From contig NC_092520.1 in assembly GCF_037038585.1 (NCBI RefSeq), positions 192,428,604 to 192,492,603 of the forward strand: a DNA stretch of 64,000 nt, read 5' to 3'. The notes below the pieces were generated by a model. It was not told where the DNA came from. It saw only the letters and a program-made list of their open reading frames with translations, and did no database searches. A program made the position numbers and the translations under genes. Origin of the DNA: Patagioenas fasciata. Taxonomy: Eukaryota; Chordata; Aves; Columbiformes; Columbidae. Every line of letters begins with the position of its first letter. The stretch's first letter is position 1. Positions 19,801 through 32,500 of the stretch are shown here, one piece after another.

Positions 19801-22800
19801 TAAAATGTTATTAAGAAGCAATTTTCTGCTGCCTTTTCCAAAGATCACATCTGCTTGCACTGTAATCCAAAATTTAACAAGCTCATTTGCAGGAACCATT
19901 TTTACTCCTTTATCTAGGTTTTCCTAATTCTAAATTCTCTGCATATATCTCTGTGGATGACTATGTAATACAGTGACGATGGGTTTATAACAGACCTAAA
20001 CTGAAGAAAAGGTTATGAGTTACTTGTTCATTTCCCACAGCAAGCAGTTGACATTTGAACTGCAAAACCCAAGTCTAATGCTTTTCTGCCAAACCAGTGA
20101 AAACTGTATCTAGCGCCATCTTTCTTCACACTGAATTTTCTTGGAAAGAATGTTCCACTGTCTCTATACATTTATAATATTTTGCAAATTCTTTTCACCA
20201 GTATCTTGTCCATCTATGTACCACCGGAGTCAGGAAAAGATACAGTTGTTCCACAAAGCTGTATTTAATGAAAAGTTAGTATAACATTTTTTTTTTTTTA
20301 ATGAACATTTTTCGTTAGCGTCAATGATCTAGCAAATCAACTATGTAGTGACTTATGTTTAATGCTGTTATTCCTCCTTCCTCTAGTCAGGTGAGGAGTT
20401 CTGTCCCTTAAACAGGTTGCTGTGGTACAAACAAAGAATATGTGCTGAGGTTTTGATGCAATTCTGCACACAGACTCAGCACAACCAGATACCAGTGACA
20501 CGTTTCACCACGTATCTAGAATAAAACTGGCCTTGCAGGGTGCAGTATTCCTCATCGGTCTTCTGAGAGAAACTGCTGGCTGCAGAAAGTCTTCCTTGAA
20601 CTAACAAGGATACCCGGAAGAGTGAGCTCACTTCTAATTTTTTTTGAGAGGGGAATGGGATTTGAAGGGGAGAAAGGTTTTATGCATTTATTTTTAAGTT
20701 AAGACTATTTTATTTTAATTTTTAAATTTAACTTTGAAATATGATTCAGTCATCTACTCTTCTTTACTATGCCTGAAGTCCAAAAATGGTAAAACTCTAT
20801 CCTAGATTGTGACAAACTATATCTTGGACAGGTGGAAGTGATTTGAGACCAAATATTCCCCTGAAACTTCCTCAAAATAAGATTTAATGTATTATTTAAA
20901 TGTTGCTTAATAAAAAAGTCCTCTAATGGCTTTTGGAGGGCATTAATATTTTAAGCCTATTTGTAAGAAAAACACAGAATCTGCATGGCATTATTGTGTA
21001 TTATACACTCACAGTGTAAAAGAAATAAAGACAAAAAAAGCTTGTTTTGAAATGCAGGGCCAAACAATACAGTTGATTTGATGTCTACCAAAAGGTTTTT
21101 TATAGCTCCTTGGTGGGTAAAGTGTGTATCAGTTACACCAAACAATTGAAACATAAATCAATAATTGAAAAGGATGGTATTCCTTGGGTGGGAAACTTAA
21201 CCGCCAATTTCAACCCTTTCTTGAAAGCTGAATTGCACCATTAGAACACAGTGGGTTTTCTGTTCTTATTGCAGATCCCTCTTCCTCTGTGCAAGTGACT
21301 TACTGGCAATTAAATAATCCAGAAATTAAAAACAATCTCATAAATGCATCATTAAAATTTTCATATGCTACTTAGAAGATTAAATGTATGGAAACACAGA
21401 TGTATGGAATTTTTGTTTACCTCTATGTCCCCCACCATTTATTTTTTATGTGTAAAATTTATTCTTATAACAAATCTTTCATGGAAAATGTTAAAGCAGA
21501 ATACTCAGAGCAAGAGTTTTTCTCACACCATGAACCCTGCAATCTTATTATTCAAATCAGTCTGATCATGTTATTTCATTATCACATTGTAAGTTCAGTG
21601 ACACAGAAGTTATTCTGCTCCTTGCTTTTTCTTGGGGGGTGTGCAAAAAACAGCAGTGTTGGACTTTTTTTGTAGTAGTAATGTGGGGGAAATTTGCTAA
21701 ACATTTCTGAAATGCCATATCATTCTAAAAGTGAATGATAAAGATAGTTCACTGTATTTGAATAACATTAGACCAAAGGATAATTACTGGAACTCAACAG
21801 CTGTTCCTCCTTATTAAATCAATATATCATCACAATAATCTATAGTAATGTTTTGTAGCACACTGTTTAACATTCATTTCTGGCAGCTTAAAAATTCAAT
21901 GGTGATTTCTTCTGACACACAATATGTTACCTTGGATTTGCTGTTATAAAGGATTATGCTGCAGGTACTGTTGAACATTTTCCACTTCTTCTACGCAGCT
22001 GCACTAAATTCTTGTGATGCTCTTTGGGAGAGCAGCATGGCTGCAGTAGAGAGTTCTCTCTCTCCCCATTCCTTATACTCAATCTCTACTGCAAGGATTT
22101 CAAACTACATTAAAAATGTAACGCTTCCTACCTCTCTCAAAGAAGTGCTATACACATAAACCAGCATATCTATGTCAAAGTGAGATTCAAGAAATATGGT
22201 GAAAGAAAAATGGGATGTATTCAAGCAGAATACTTTAGACAGCTTATTTTAACACATGTGAAGGCTGTATTAGAAATGTTGATTGCTTATTTTAAATACT
22301 CCTAGGTTAAAGTAGTAGTTTACTTAGCTTTACTAAAGTTTTAAGTGTCCAAAACCATTTATTAAAACTTTACTTAATTTTATATTTACACTAAAATTCT
22401 ATAGCAGGAATTGGAGAAATGCATTCTAAAGATTTACAAGTCCAAAGGTAGATAAATTACAATGTTGCATATACAAATAGGACACACTATTTTTCTACGA
22501 TTTCTACTAAGAAGAACTGACATCAATTAGTGAGTAATTAGGCCAGACAAGGTTTACTTGGAACGGTTTGAACTGTCCAATGAAATTTCTGCAATAAATA
22601 GTAACGGTAATCCAGCTATGTTTTAGAGATGTTTTCTCGACTCTATGGCAAATGTTCTCATGGTTTCTACTCTCTAGGAACTGGTGTGATCGTGAGGTAT
22701 CCTGCATCCATTTTCTGATCTGTTGTAGAAAAGAATCAACATTCCATGAAGGAGACAAAATAACTTGGAATACCAATAGCTGATGTTTCTGATCCCTGAG

Positions 22801-23850
22801 TGTGGTATCACTGGTGTCTCGGAGACTCAGACGGATATCAGTTTCTCTTCCTCTATCTCTTTGGATGTCCACATAAGAAAAGTCTTCAGTGAGCCAAAGG
22901 AAAAGGAGAAATAGCCATGCATGCAATTTTAGTAAACTGATACATTTCTACTAATGAGCTTGATAATCTCTATCCTTCAGCACTAGTCGACATCTTTCCC
23001 TACCCCTATTGTCTGTAGTATAAGAAGTATGTTAGATATTAAGAACATAAGTTTTCATCTTGCTGTTCTTCTGAACTCTTTGCCTTACTCACTCAGTAAG
23101 ATGTGATGAAATATACTGATTATTCTAAATAAATTTCTCTTTAATTCACCTGAATTCACTTTCCTTCAAACAGTCTGCAATTTTTACCAGTCTGATTGAT
23201 CACTGCAAGGGTGTTACACAGCACAATTTCATTGAACATCAAAGGGAGTTGCTGAAATGAATACCAGAAGGGAAAAAAACCAGATCTTTGTCTGTTACCA
23301 GTTTAACATGAGTAAATCTTGCGGGAAACCACAATTTAAAGTATGTTAGTACACTGCTGCATGGCGTGGTTTACAAATAATTAATTAAAAAATAATAAAA
23401 AAGCCATTCTGCAAATAAGAAGTTATCTATTTCAGTCCTGCAGATCTGCATCAACTTCAGCCAACAATCAGCAATCTCATAGGATGCAGATGCCTCTTTC
23501 ATATCTGTTTCCTTCATTTACTGTAGTTTTTCATTCACTGCTTTACTTGGATTTACATATTCAAGCCTGGCCAAATCAAGTTTTCTCTGTTTCTTTTCTG
23601 ACAGACAGACAGATATGATGGATAATATTTAAGATTTTTGGCCTCTTGCTATGTGGTAATGAGACACTGTCTGCACAGTATCCTGTAATAAGCAACAATT
23701 TCGTTTTTTTACCACTGTCAACATTTGTCTACCTGTTTCAGCCTTCTGTTCAGAAGTAGCTTAAACACGGTGTGTAATGAAAAAGTTACGGAGTGAAATT
23801 CAGAATTTTCTACTCTATGAAAAATTTCCAAACTGAAATATGTTTGGTCT
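16870..23850. other. AT-rich non-coding DNA, no gene seen
   Basis: Seven kilobases right of the provirus with no recognised exon. It holds the AAAAC repeat and a TA-rich patch near 19751-19775. The longest frame (minus, about 22507-22926) has no ATG in its first 73 codons and no domain I know, so it is not called as a gene. Confidence 0.6.
17529..17608. repeat. Simple repeat (AAAAC)n, imperfect
   Basis: About 80 bases of AAAAC-type units with a few interruptions. Its reverse complement gives the Phe/Cys/Val/Leu-rich minus-strand open frames at 17406-17763, which are repeat artefacts. Confidence 0.95.
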
Positions 23851-23855
23851 GGATG

Positions 23856-24507
23856 TGTCCTGGTTTTGGTTAAAACAGGACCAATTATCTTTTAGTGAAT
23901 TTTCCCTTCAGTTATGTTTCTTTTAAGTGACTGCACTTTTCTGAAGTTGGCTGCTCCAAAGCTGCTAACACCTGCTGTTTACAGTTTTACTGAGCTAATG
24001 GTAGGAATTGTATGCAAAGAAAAGGCAGGGAGGGGTGGACAGGACAGGTGACCCAAATTGACCAACAAAGTATTTCATGCCATACATATCAGACTCATTT
24101 TAAAGCTGAGGTCTCATGAAAGTCTTGCTCTCTTTGCTCATGGCCAGCTCCTGAAGAGGGTCCTGCTCATTGTCCTGCCTGTAATCCTGATCCCAGTTCC
24201 AGTCTGTGCATCCCTGAATCTACTGTTGGGTCCAGTCAGCAATTCCTGGTGTCTGCCACGGAGCCACAGGTGCGATGCCAGGCGCTGTGGCATGCAATTC
24301 TGTGATCATCCAGGAAATTCAATATTTGTTTTGTAAATTTTTGCATTATTTCTATTGTTATAAGTATTATCAGTAAAGCTGTTTTAATTTTCCAACTCCT
24401 AAGTCTTTCTCTCTTTTAGTTCTTCTCCCTTTCCTTAGTGAGGGGGGCAGGGTTTAATAGAGAGCAGCCATCTCTCCATTTATTGTTGCCTGCTCTAGAC
24501 AGTGACA
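23856..24507 (+). mobile_element. Solo LTR A, related to the provirus
   Basis: This 652-bp element starts TGTCCTGGTTTTGG and ends CAGTGACA. It is flanked by the 5-bp duplication GGATG at 23851-23855 and 24508-24512. Its first bases match the start of the proviral LTR read on the minus strand, and an AGTAAA-containing block at about 24361-24396 matches the same place in the provirus and in LTR B. It diverges clearly from both, so it is older. Solo LTRs form when the two LTRs of a provirus recombine and lose the interior. Confidence 0.85.
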
Positions 24508-24545
24508 GGATGTAAAACTGATATCCATAAATTCCTTAGAATCAG

Positions 24546-25090
24546 TGTCCTGCTTTTATTGATAAGTTTTTCCACGTTCTGTTGTGAGAGGGATGTGTTT
24601 AGGGAGGGGTGGATGAAACAGGTGACTTAAATTGACCAAATGAGTATTCCATCCCATAATTGTCATACCCCCTATATAAGAAGATGATCACGAGGGTCAA
24701 GTTTTCTTCATCTATGGCTGGCATCTAGAGAGAGCCCTGCCTGTCTGCTTGCAATCTACAGGCTTCAGGCCCTGCAATCCCTGCAACCAGTTTCCGCTTT
24801 GCTGTGGAGTCCCACATGTGACTTCCAGGGGCATGAGTTGCCGCTGCTGGAATGATGCCAGCTCCACACTGAGCAATCAAAATTGGTTTGTATATTTTGT
24901 ATATATATTCTATTTATTAGTAGCATTAGTAAAAACCTTTAAAACCTTCCAACTTGAAGTCTAAGTCTCTCTTCCTTCCCTCTTATCTTTCCTATCATCT
25001 TTCTGATTTAGAGGAAGGGGTGGCGGGAGGTAGGGGGGTAACAGGGAGCGTCTGTCATGGTTTATTGCCGCCTTGCCTTGAACCTTGACA
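24546..25090 (+). mobile_element. Solo LTR B, related to the provirus
   Basis: This 545-bp element starts TGTCCTGC and ends CCTTGACA, flanked by ATCAG at 24541-24545 and 25091-25095. It has a TATATAA box at 24673-24679 followed by GATCACGAGG, as in the provirus, then a GGCTGGCATCTAGAGAGAG region matching the equivalent proviral stretch with changes. The block at 24917-24952 around ATTAGTAAAA is nearly the same as in the provirus. It lies in the same orientation as LTR A. Confidence 0.85.
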
Positions 25091-25095
25091 ATCAG

Positions 25096-27049
25096 AAACT
25101 GAAAAACAGTTCTTTAGTTCAGAATCTAAGCACACAAAAATGGTTGTAGTGGTTCAGATGAAGGTACTTCTAGACAAGACTTTTTCCTTCAACCATGTTC
25201 ATTATCAATTGTCTAGGGAATAATAAGAATATAGACTATATTTAGCCCTCAAATTTTCTAGGTTTCAATTATTGTCTGCTCTGGACATTTTCTGAGCACG
25301 ATTTCATTTGTTACTCAGTAGTTTCACAATGAATCTTTCTGACAAATATTTTTCCAGTACTCCTGCAGTCTTGTAAAAATTCTGGTAGCCATAATGTCGT
25401 TCTAAGACATTAGAAGAAAAGCCTTCTTTGTTTTCTTTGAATTTGCCTCAGATTGTATTTTTGTGGCCTCTATTTGCTTATCAAAATACACTGTTATAAG
25501 CTGATTCTTATTCTTGATCTCGAAGCACTCACGCCCTGTCCTAACACTTACAGAATTTACCTACTGTAGATGTATTTAATTGAATATGTAACTAGGAAAG
25601 AACTGTAGATTTCCACCAGTAAGCAACAGATAGAAATAAGAAAAAAAAAAAAAAAAAGTGTTTCTTTTAACTAAAAGAAAGGTGACATTTATAGGAAAAT
25701 TGCAAGATATTTAGTAATTTTACTATGTCTACTTATTGTATAGTCTGCCAGACAGCAACTGAGAGGACATCATCTTTCCTAAAAATGCCACATGTTGTAC
25801 AATGCACAGATCTGAGAGCAGCAACAGACCTGCAAATATGCAGAAATTACGTTGAATTTCTTACTTTTATTGGTATTACATTTCGTACTAGAGTGTATGG
25901 TTTCATTGGTTCTACTGCAAATTCAAACTTCCATCATTTTAAGCAGAAGAGAACAGTAAATCCAGATGTTATAATCACTGACTGTTTTAGTGAAACAGGG
26001 ACTATTATGACTAAGGTCAAAACTAAATATATAACTTGCTATAGTTTGATCCAGACACTATAATTCAAGCTTGAAAAAGATCTATATTCTCTGGGAAGTG
26101 GATCTAGACAAAAACATACGATGTAAAGGGACCACAGAGTTACATACATGATCTTTAAAGGTCAGAATTTCTATTACCTTAGTCTTACGGAACACTGAAT
26201 GAAAAATCATCAGTAATGGTATCCTATTTTAGCAGTGATTTGTAATTTTCTTGTTATAAACTATAGACCAATGAATAACATAACCTAGATATTTCACTGT
26301 CATTTTCAAGTTCTGTTAACACAGCTAACACATAACTGGAAGTGGATTTGATCAAACATTCCATCTCATTTCTTACGTAAGAAATCTCCTACCAAAAGGA
26401 ATTTTGCCAAAATCTGTAGCAAGTAAGAATTAAGGCTTATCACAAAAATGTTTCTTTAACCCAGCACTGGTTTGCACTGTTAGAGCTGTGGCTATATGGG
26501 CTTGTTGTCCAGGGAGAATATTCTCAAAACAGTTTCTGATCATTGTAATATTTTGCTTGGATTATAATTGGAAAAAAAAGAAAAAAAACAAAATTATGTT
26601 TCCCAAAACAATATTAACCTGGAGACGGGTTGCATTTGTTTTATTTTGTGGCTACAGAAAGGGAAAGGAAAAATGAATTTTAATTACCTTCAAATGTATG
26701 AACTTGTATTCAAACCCACATGTAAGAGAGAACTCCCAGTGATACGGTTAGGATATTTTCATAACAATTTATGTCATGTGGTAAGAATGCTCAAGTGAGT
26801 GTTTCTACATCTGTTAATTATATGATCATGAAGAGTACTTATATTTTTAGGTACAGACGTCTCAATATGCAACAGGCTGACTAATGGTTCAAGTGTTTTA
26901 TTGGTTATATGAAGAAACTTGTAGTGACCTTGTTTCTCACCTTTTCATTTTTACTTTACTTAAAAAATAAAGCATAATCTTCAATGTTGGAAGAACTTCA
27001 TAACTGGAACTGTTCAGGAAAAAAAATAATAATTATACAAACCTATTGA
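25096..27049. other. AT-rich non-coding DNA, no gene seen
   Basis: A 112-codon plus-strand frame at 25725-26063 has no recognisable domain and ordinary AT-rich composition. A poly-A run lies near 25640-25657. Confidence 0.55.
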
Positions 27050-27612
27050 TAGAATCATAGAAAAGGAGGGCTCCTCAGAAGATCATCTAGTCCAGTCTTT
27101 TGTGGGAAAGGGAGCCTAAATTACATTGTGTAGCAGCCTGTCCAATCATGTCTGGAAAACCTTCAGTGATTGGGACTCTACCACGTCCCTGGGGAGGTTG
27201 TTCCAGTGAATGATTGTTTTTACTGTAAACATTTTTTTTTGTTATGTTGACATGAAACCTTTTTTTGTTATGTTGACATGAAACCTCTCCCTTGTACCTG
27301 TTGCCCTTGTCTTGTCTACATGGCTCCTTGGGAAGAGAAACCCTTCTCTTTGTGGCCACCCTTTAAGTACTGGAAATCTGAGCCTTCTCTTCTCCAGTGA
27401 GAAAACACCTCCTTCGGTCTTTCTTCGTAGGGCAAGTTTGTGATTCCCCTTTGGATCATCTCCAGTCTGTCAGCATCTTTCTTGAATTGTGAGAACCACG
27501 ACCGGACTCCAGGTGTGGCCTTGCTAGTGTTGAGTAGAGTAGAAGATCACAACTTTATCTTTGCTAGTAGTGTCCCTGCAGATGCAGCCCAGGATGTGAT
27601 TTGTTGATCTAA
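27050..27612 (-). mobile_element. CR1 LINE, 3' part with an internal tandem duplication
   Basis: The plus strand begins AGAATCATAG, the reverse of a CR1 tail, and continues through CR1 3'-UTR text such as GATCATCTAGTCCAG and CCAGGTGTGGCCTTGC. A 26-bp unit containing GTTATGTTGACATGAAACC is present twice in tandem (about 27234-27285). The 5' end is truncated. Confidence 0.85.
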
Positions 27613-28950
27613 CCTATCCATATAAGACCCCAGAAATTAAAAAAAAAAAAGCAATCACCTAATTCATTTCTTCTCTTTATCTGACACTAGAATAAGTTAT
27701 AGAGTTATCTATTTTAGTCCACCTACTTTTCTTACTACGCTTACTTCCTTCCCTTTCATTAGTCCAAGAAATTCAATTTTTTATAAATAAGAGTTCCATC
27801 ATTATGCTATAAGGGCTAGGCAACTCTTCTGTATTATGATTATTCTTACAATATTAAACCTGACTGGCACAGCTGTGACTAAGTACTTTTACCAAAGCCA
27901 GAATGTTTCCTGAGAGGTATATTGGTTTCAATCAAATTTTCAAAGGAAAGTTTTCTGCAGTTTCTGTGCTCTTTGGTCACCTCTAATGAGAAAGAGAGAG
28001 AAAAAGAAGTGAATTAAAAACCTCAGGTATTATATTGAAAAAAAAAGAAACAAAAAAAACCCAAAAAAACCCCAAAAAAACCACAATTTTTTGGCCAGTC
28101 CAACATGGAACAGAAACAAAGTTTAAGGTTTTGAAAGTTCTTCTTTCTCTGTCAAGCTCTCTACTGCATGTAATGATTCTTACTGAGAACCATCATTTTC
28201 AGAATACTATATCGGTTTATGGTTCAGTGAAACCTGTTTCTTATGCTGTAGATTGCCTCCTGACACACAGAATTATCTATGTTTTGATACCTGTAACCAG
28301 GAACTAGAAAATAACAGAAAGTGAGTACAGAACATAAACTATGAATTTCATATCACAGGTTCTTACTATGCTGTGTGTTAGAAAGGAAAATAGTATAATA
28401 ATCATCAGTCATTGCTCCATTCTGGGGTTCATTTCCAGCTCTAATGTAAAAGAACTGGCAAAACTTCACAAGTCAGGATTTATGTCCACTGTTACCTAGA
28501 AAACTGATATAATTTAACATTCCTCAGAAAATATTCAGAAAGATATTTCCACTTTAATGTTATAGTAAATGTTTTTGATGGCAAGATTCATGTGGGCCCT
28601 TATAGGTACATGGGATTTGATGGGCTGGATCCAAATAAACTGAGGGAAGTGAATAAAGTCCTTGCAAAATCACTGTACAGTTTTTGTATGAAATGAGTGT
28701 GGAGACTGGGTAGGTATCTGCTGACTGGAGAAAACTGTCCAATTTGGGAAAGCAGGGGTGGGTCAGTTTTATTTCATTCCCTGGGAAAATTATGGATTTT
28801 CCAGCAGTGAATTGCATCTGATGAGCCTGATTGCCTTCTCCAACAAACCGAATGGAACAGTGATTGAAGGGAGAGCAGGGAATGTCATTTATCTCAACTT
28901 TATAATCAACACTGGCTGCTACAATAGTTGAACTTTGTAAGTCCTTCAGC
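27613..28950. other. AT-rich non-coding DNA, no gene seen
   Basis: Includes an A-rich stretch at about 28040-28085. A 130-codon minus-strand frame (28560-28952) abuts the CR1 fragment and shows no motif I recognise; it could be an old element of another kind. Confidence 0.55.
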
Positions 28951-29505
28951 ACTGGCTTCTACAATATTCTTGTATCCAAGTTAGGATAGCCCATTCAAGG
29001 TCTAGATTGATGGACCAGATGGATTGTGAGATTCATCTGTTTTTGATGATTGGACTTAGAGGGTAGTTGCTAATGAGTTTTACTCTACCCTGAGACCAGT
29101 AACAAGTGGAGTAATGCAGGGGTCTACCCTGGGAGACCAGTCTGGTTTAACAGCTTCATAATTGATGGGGTGATGGAGTGTACTCTCACCGAGTTTGCAG
29201 ATGACACCAAACTGGGGTAACTAGTCAATACGCTGGAGGGTAGGAGAGAAGGACATAGAAAGGCTAAAAGAATGGGACAACAGGAACCTCACAAAAGGGG
29301 CAAGTTAAAATCACTGCATCTGGGAAGGAATTGTTTCTTGCAGCTATATAGATGGAGGACTAAGGGCTGGAGAGCAGCTCTGCAGAAAAGACTCTGTGGC
29401 TCTGGCAGACAGCAAGCCAAGCAGGAGCCAACAGTCCTCTAACAGCAAGGACAGCCAGCAGCTTTCTGGGCTGTATCAAGAGGATCAGAGCCAGAACACA
29501 GAGGG
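28951..29505 (+). mobile_element. CR1 LINE fragment covering the end of reverse transcriptase
   Basis: The text GAGTTTGCAGATGACACCAA at 29188-29207 translates to EFADDTK, the CR1 reverse transcriptase catalytic motif. Preceding text on GTAACAAGTGGAGTAATGCAGGGG and following text on GGAGAGCAGCTCTGCAGA are also CR1-like. It has stops and small deletions and lacks the CR1 3' tail, so it is an inactive internal piece. Confidence 0.8.
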
Positions 29506-32500
29506 ATGACATGCAGTTTTTAATCAGTCCAGTGGAGGCAAGATACTGTTAAAAAGGAAGAAGCTCAAAGGAAGAGCAAAATCCAAAGGACCTGCATCTC
29601 ATGAAGTTCCAGAAAGAGCCAGAGGGTAACCTGCACTACATATCCAGCCAGTCAGCACAAGGGATAAAACCACGTTGTGCCTGACATGCTCTACTATTCC
29701 ATACTCACCACATTATAGTGGGAGTGTAAGACCCCAAGACTGATAAGGTTGAAATTGTTCCATAAAAATTATACTACTGAAAAAGCTAATTTTTTCTGGG
29801 AAATGGCACTAATGGGATTAATGAAGGAAAGTTTTGTGAGAAGCTATTTGTGTTTTTATTTCTAGTAGGAAACTGGGAGTTGAGTGAGGTATGTTGCAGC
29901 ACTGTACAGACTCACCACTGCTATCACTTGGAAGTGTGTCAGAGCTCTCCTCCAGCATGGGGGCTGCAGAGCGATCTGCCGGGAGTCAGATACTGGCACA
30001 GCAGGAACAGCCAGTCCCACAGCCAGGCACTGGAGGAAGGAAGGGAGGAAGGGTTCTTCTGCAAACACTATTCTTAAGGATCATCCTTTGAACTAAAATT
30101 GTTTTGATGTGAGGTGCAGGGAATGAAAAGGACTAGCCGTAAGCAAAATGCATACTGCCAGTGTAGTTCAATTTTATGTAAGACAGTGAGAAATTAATGA
30201 AAAACAAAACCAACATGAAAACTTATTATAGCATAATTACACTAATGCATAACTTCAAAGGCCTGTTTTGAAGTTTGTGGAGAATGGTTATGAAGTACGC
30301 TAAAATAAAAGGGAAGTTAGCTATTTCTCCCTCTTTTCTGTGAATATGCTTGCTACATTATCAATGTTTTTTTCCTCTCCACAGCACATTTTATAGCCAA
30401 AGTGTCATTGCATTAAGAATTTTAACCTCATTTGCATAATGTTAATAGCACAAAGGCAGGTTTGCTTAACTACCCATACAGGAATGGGATTGCAGCAGTC
30501 CTGAAGAAATGTATCTACTTGCTAAGAAAAAAAAATAGCTAATACTAGACTGTCAGCCCGAAACTGATTTCACTGCTAATGCAAAGAGTTTTATTATCTC
30601 GAATAAGCAGACATGTGTCATTAACTGCAAAGAAAACATCCTAACAATTCTCTACCTCACGATTCTCATATTGTGCAGTGCTTTGTGGGCTACTTGTTGA
30701 AGTAATATAAAGGGACTCAAGTTAACAGGAGACAAAAAAAAAAAAAAAAAACAAAATTAGAACTCACTGTATGGCATTCTTATTTTTTTTCCTTGTTGAA
30801 GAAGAAATAAAAAAATTGTCTTCACCTGCCTCCACACAGTTTCAAACCCTTGTCTAGTAAGATTAAGCCAGAAGTACACCATTCTTGCAATATCCTTTTT
30901 GCTGTAAGTGGGAATTCAGGGAACAGGGTGAGGGAACAAAGATTTTCTTAATGTTACTGTAGTAGGATCTTTTCAGCAGGTCCAAATGATTAAAACACTT
31001 CTAACTGTGCTGGCTGACATCAGCTGTGGAGACTGTTGAGGAGAATTTTAATATTTTTAAGTTACATAGATTGGCTTCTTTTTTAAACAAGTGAGAAATC
31101 AAGACAATAAACAAACAAACAAAAAGAATACTTCAATGAAATTATGAAATGGTTCTATTTACTAGAAAAAGCATCTAAAATTTTCTGGACTTTTTCTGAC
31201 TTTACAGTAGAGATATAAACTATAAGAGACAAAAGAGATATTTAACCGGATTAGGTACCTGCTACATAGTTTTTAGTAAGTACTTGGTGTTTGTAAACAT
31301 AAATGAGATCAACATCGATAGGTTAGTACAGAGCTCTATAAAACATAAAATGCTACATTTATCATTAAGAAAGTTATAGTCATTTTACAGATGTCTTTTG
31401 AATATTCTTCCATTTTCTCTAGTTGGTATTTGTAGTTCCTAATAACATTTTAGAAAAAAGAAAACAGTTAAAACCCAAACAAAAGAAAAACTCACTTTTG
31501 GTCCTTAGAAGAAGGAGTCTACAGGAAAGAAAATATTTTTGGCAATATGTGAATGTTATGAAAGAAAACAGGATCCTTTTTCAGATGCACAAAAAGAAAA
31601 TGTTCCCATTGGTGATCACAGAATAAGTTTTCCTCTTTTTTAAATGTATCAGATAATTCTTGACAGATTTGAATGACTGACGAAACATGTAAATTGTAAA
31701 TAGTTTTGTTGGTTTAATATTACAGGATCAAGAGTTAGCAATGTTGATGAATAGAATAGCAATGGCCAGGCAAAGTAGAAATCTCCTTCCCCCTACCTCC
31801 TTTCCCCCTGTAGTTCTTCACTGTCAGTTATTGCTACAGGTAGAGCTTCATTCTGGTTTTGCAACTGGTGATAGAGTCAAGATACAGGACCTTGTTCTAG
31901 GATAATAACTTGAAAATCAGTGGGTCTTAAGGATCCACCTGGATTGGAACTTGTTTATACATTATACACCCTCAAAACAGTACGTAAGAAATATGCATTG
32001 AGAAAAGGGATTACAGTGAACTATTACAAGTGTGTTGGAATCTGGCAGAATAATTTTCTTCTCAAAATGAATGTTTCTTATAGTTTGCTGTGTAGTTCGT
32101 TATTTTTTAATTATAGAAATTTTATTTGATTTAGCAAAGTTATGAAGACAAATAGCTTTGTTAATATCTGAGGATTCTTCTTGACAAGACATGCATGATG
32201 TTGCAAGGTAAGAGGATACTTTTAAACATTTCTGTTTAAGTGGAATGAAGATTGTTAAGCAGTTTGCCTGGGTTAAGGTTCAGACATTTTACAGTTAGAG
32301 CCTGAAGACACCTATTCACTGCTTAATTTGGTTCAATTTCTTGCGTGCAGGCCATGGATTTGGGGTTACTGGAAATGAAACGTCTGTTTATTCAATAAAA
32401 CAGTAGCAAGTAGAAAAAAACCCTGAATACTTCTCTGTAGTAAGGCAGTCCAGGTATGACATAGAACCCAAATGGGATGATCAGATCAGCTGTCTGGTGG

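Noticed and set aside
24058..24964. Open frames at 24058-24336 and 24749-24964
   Set aside because: They lie inside the two solo LTRs.
28560..28952. 130-codon minus-strand frame considered as a retroviral remnant
   Set aside because: No protease, dUTPase, RT or Env motif could be seen; kept only as unexplained sequence.
29850..30096. Three overlapping frames in a GC-richer patch
   Set aside because: Several frames on both strands are open at once; composition explains this better than coding.
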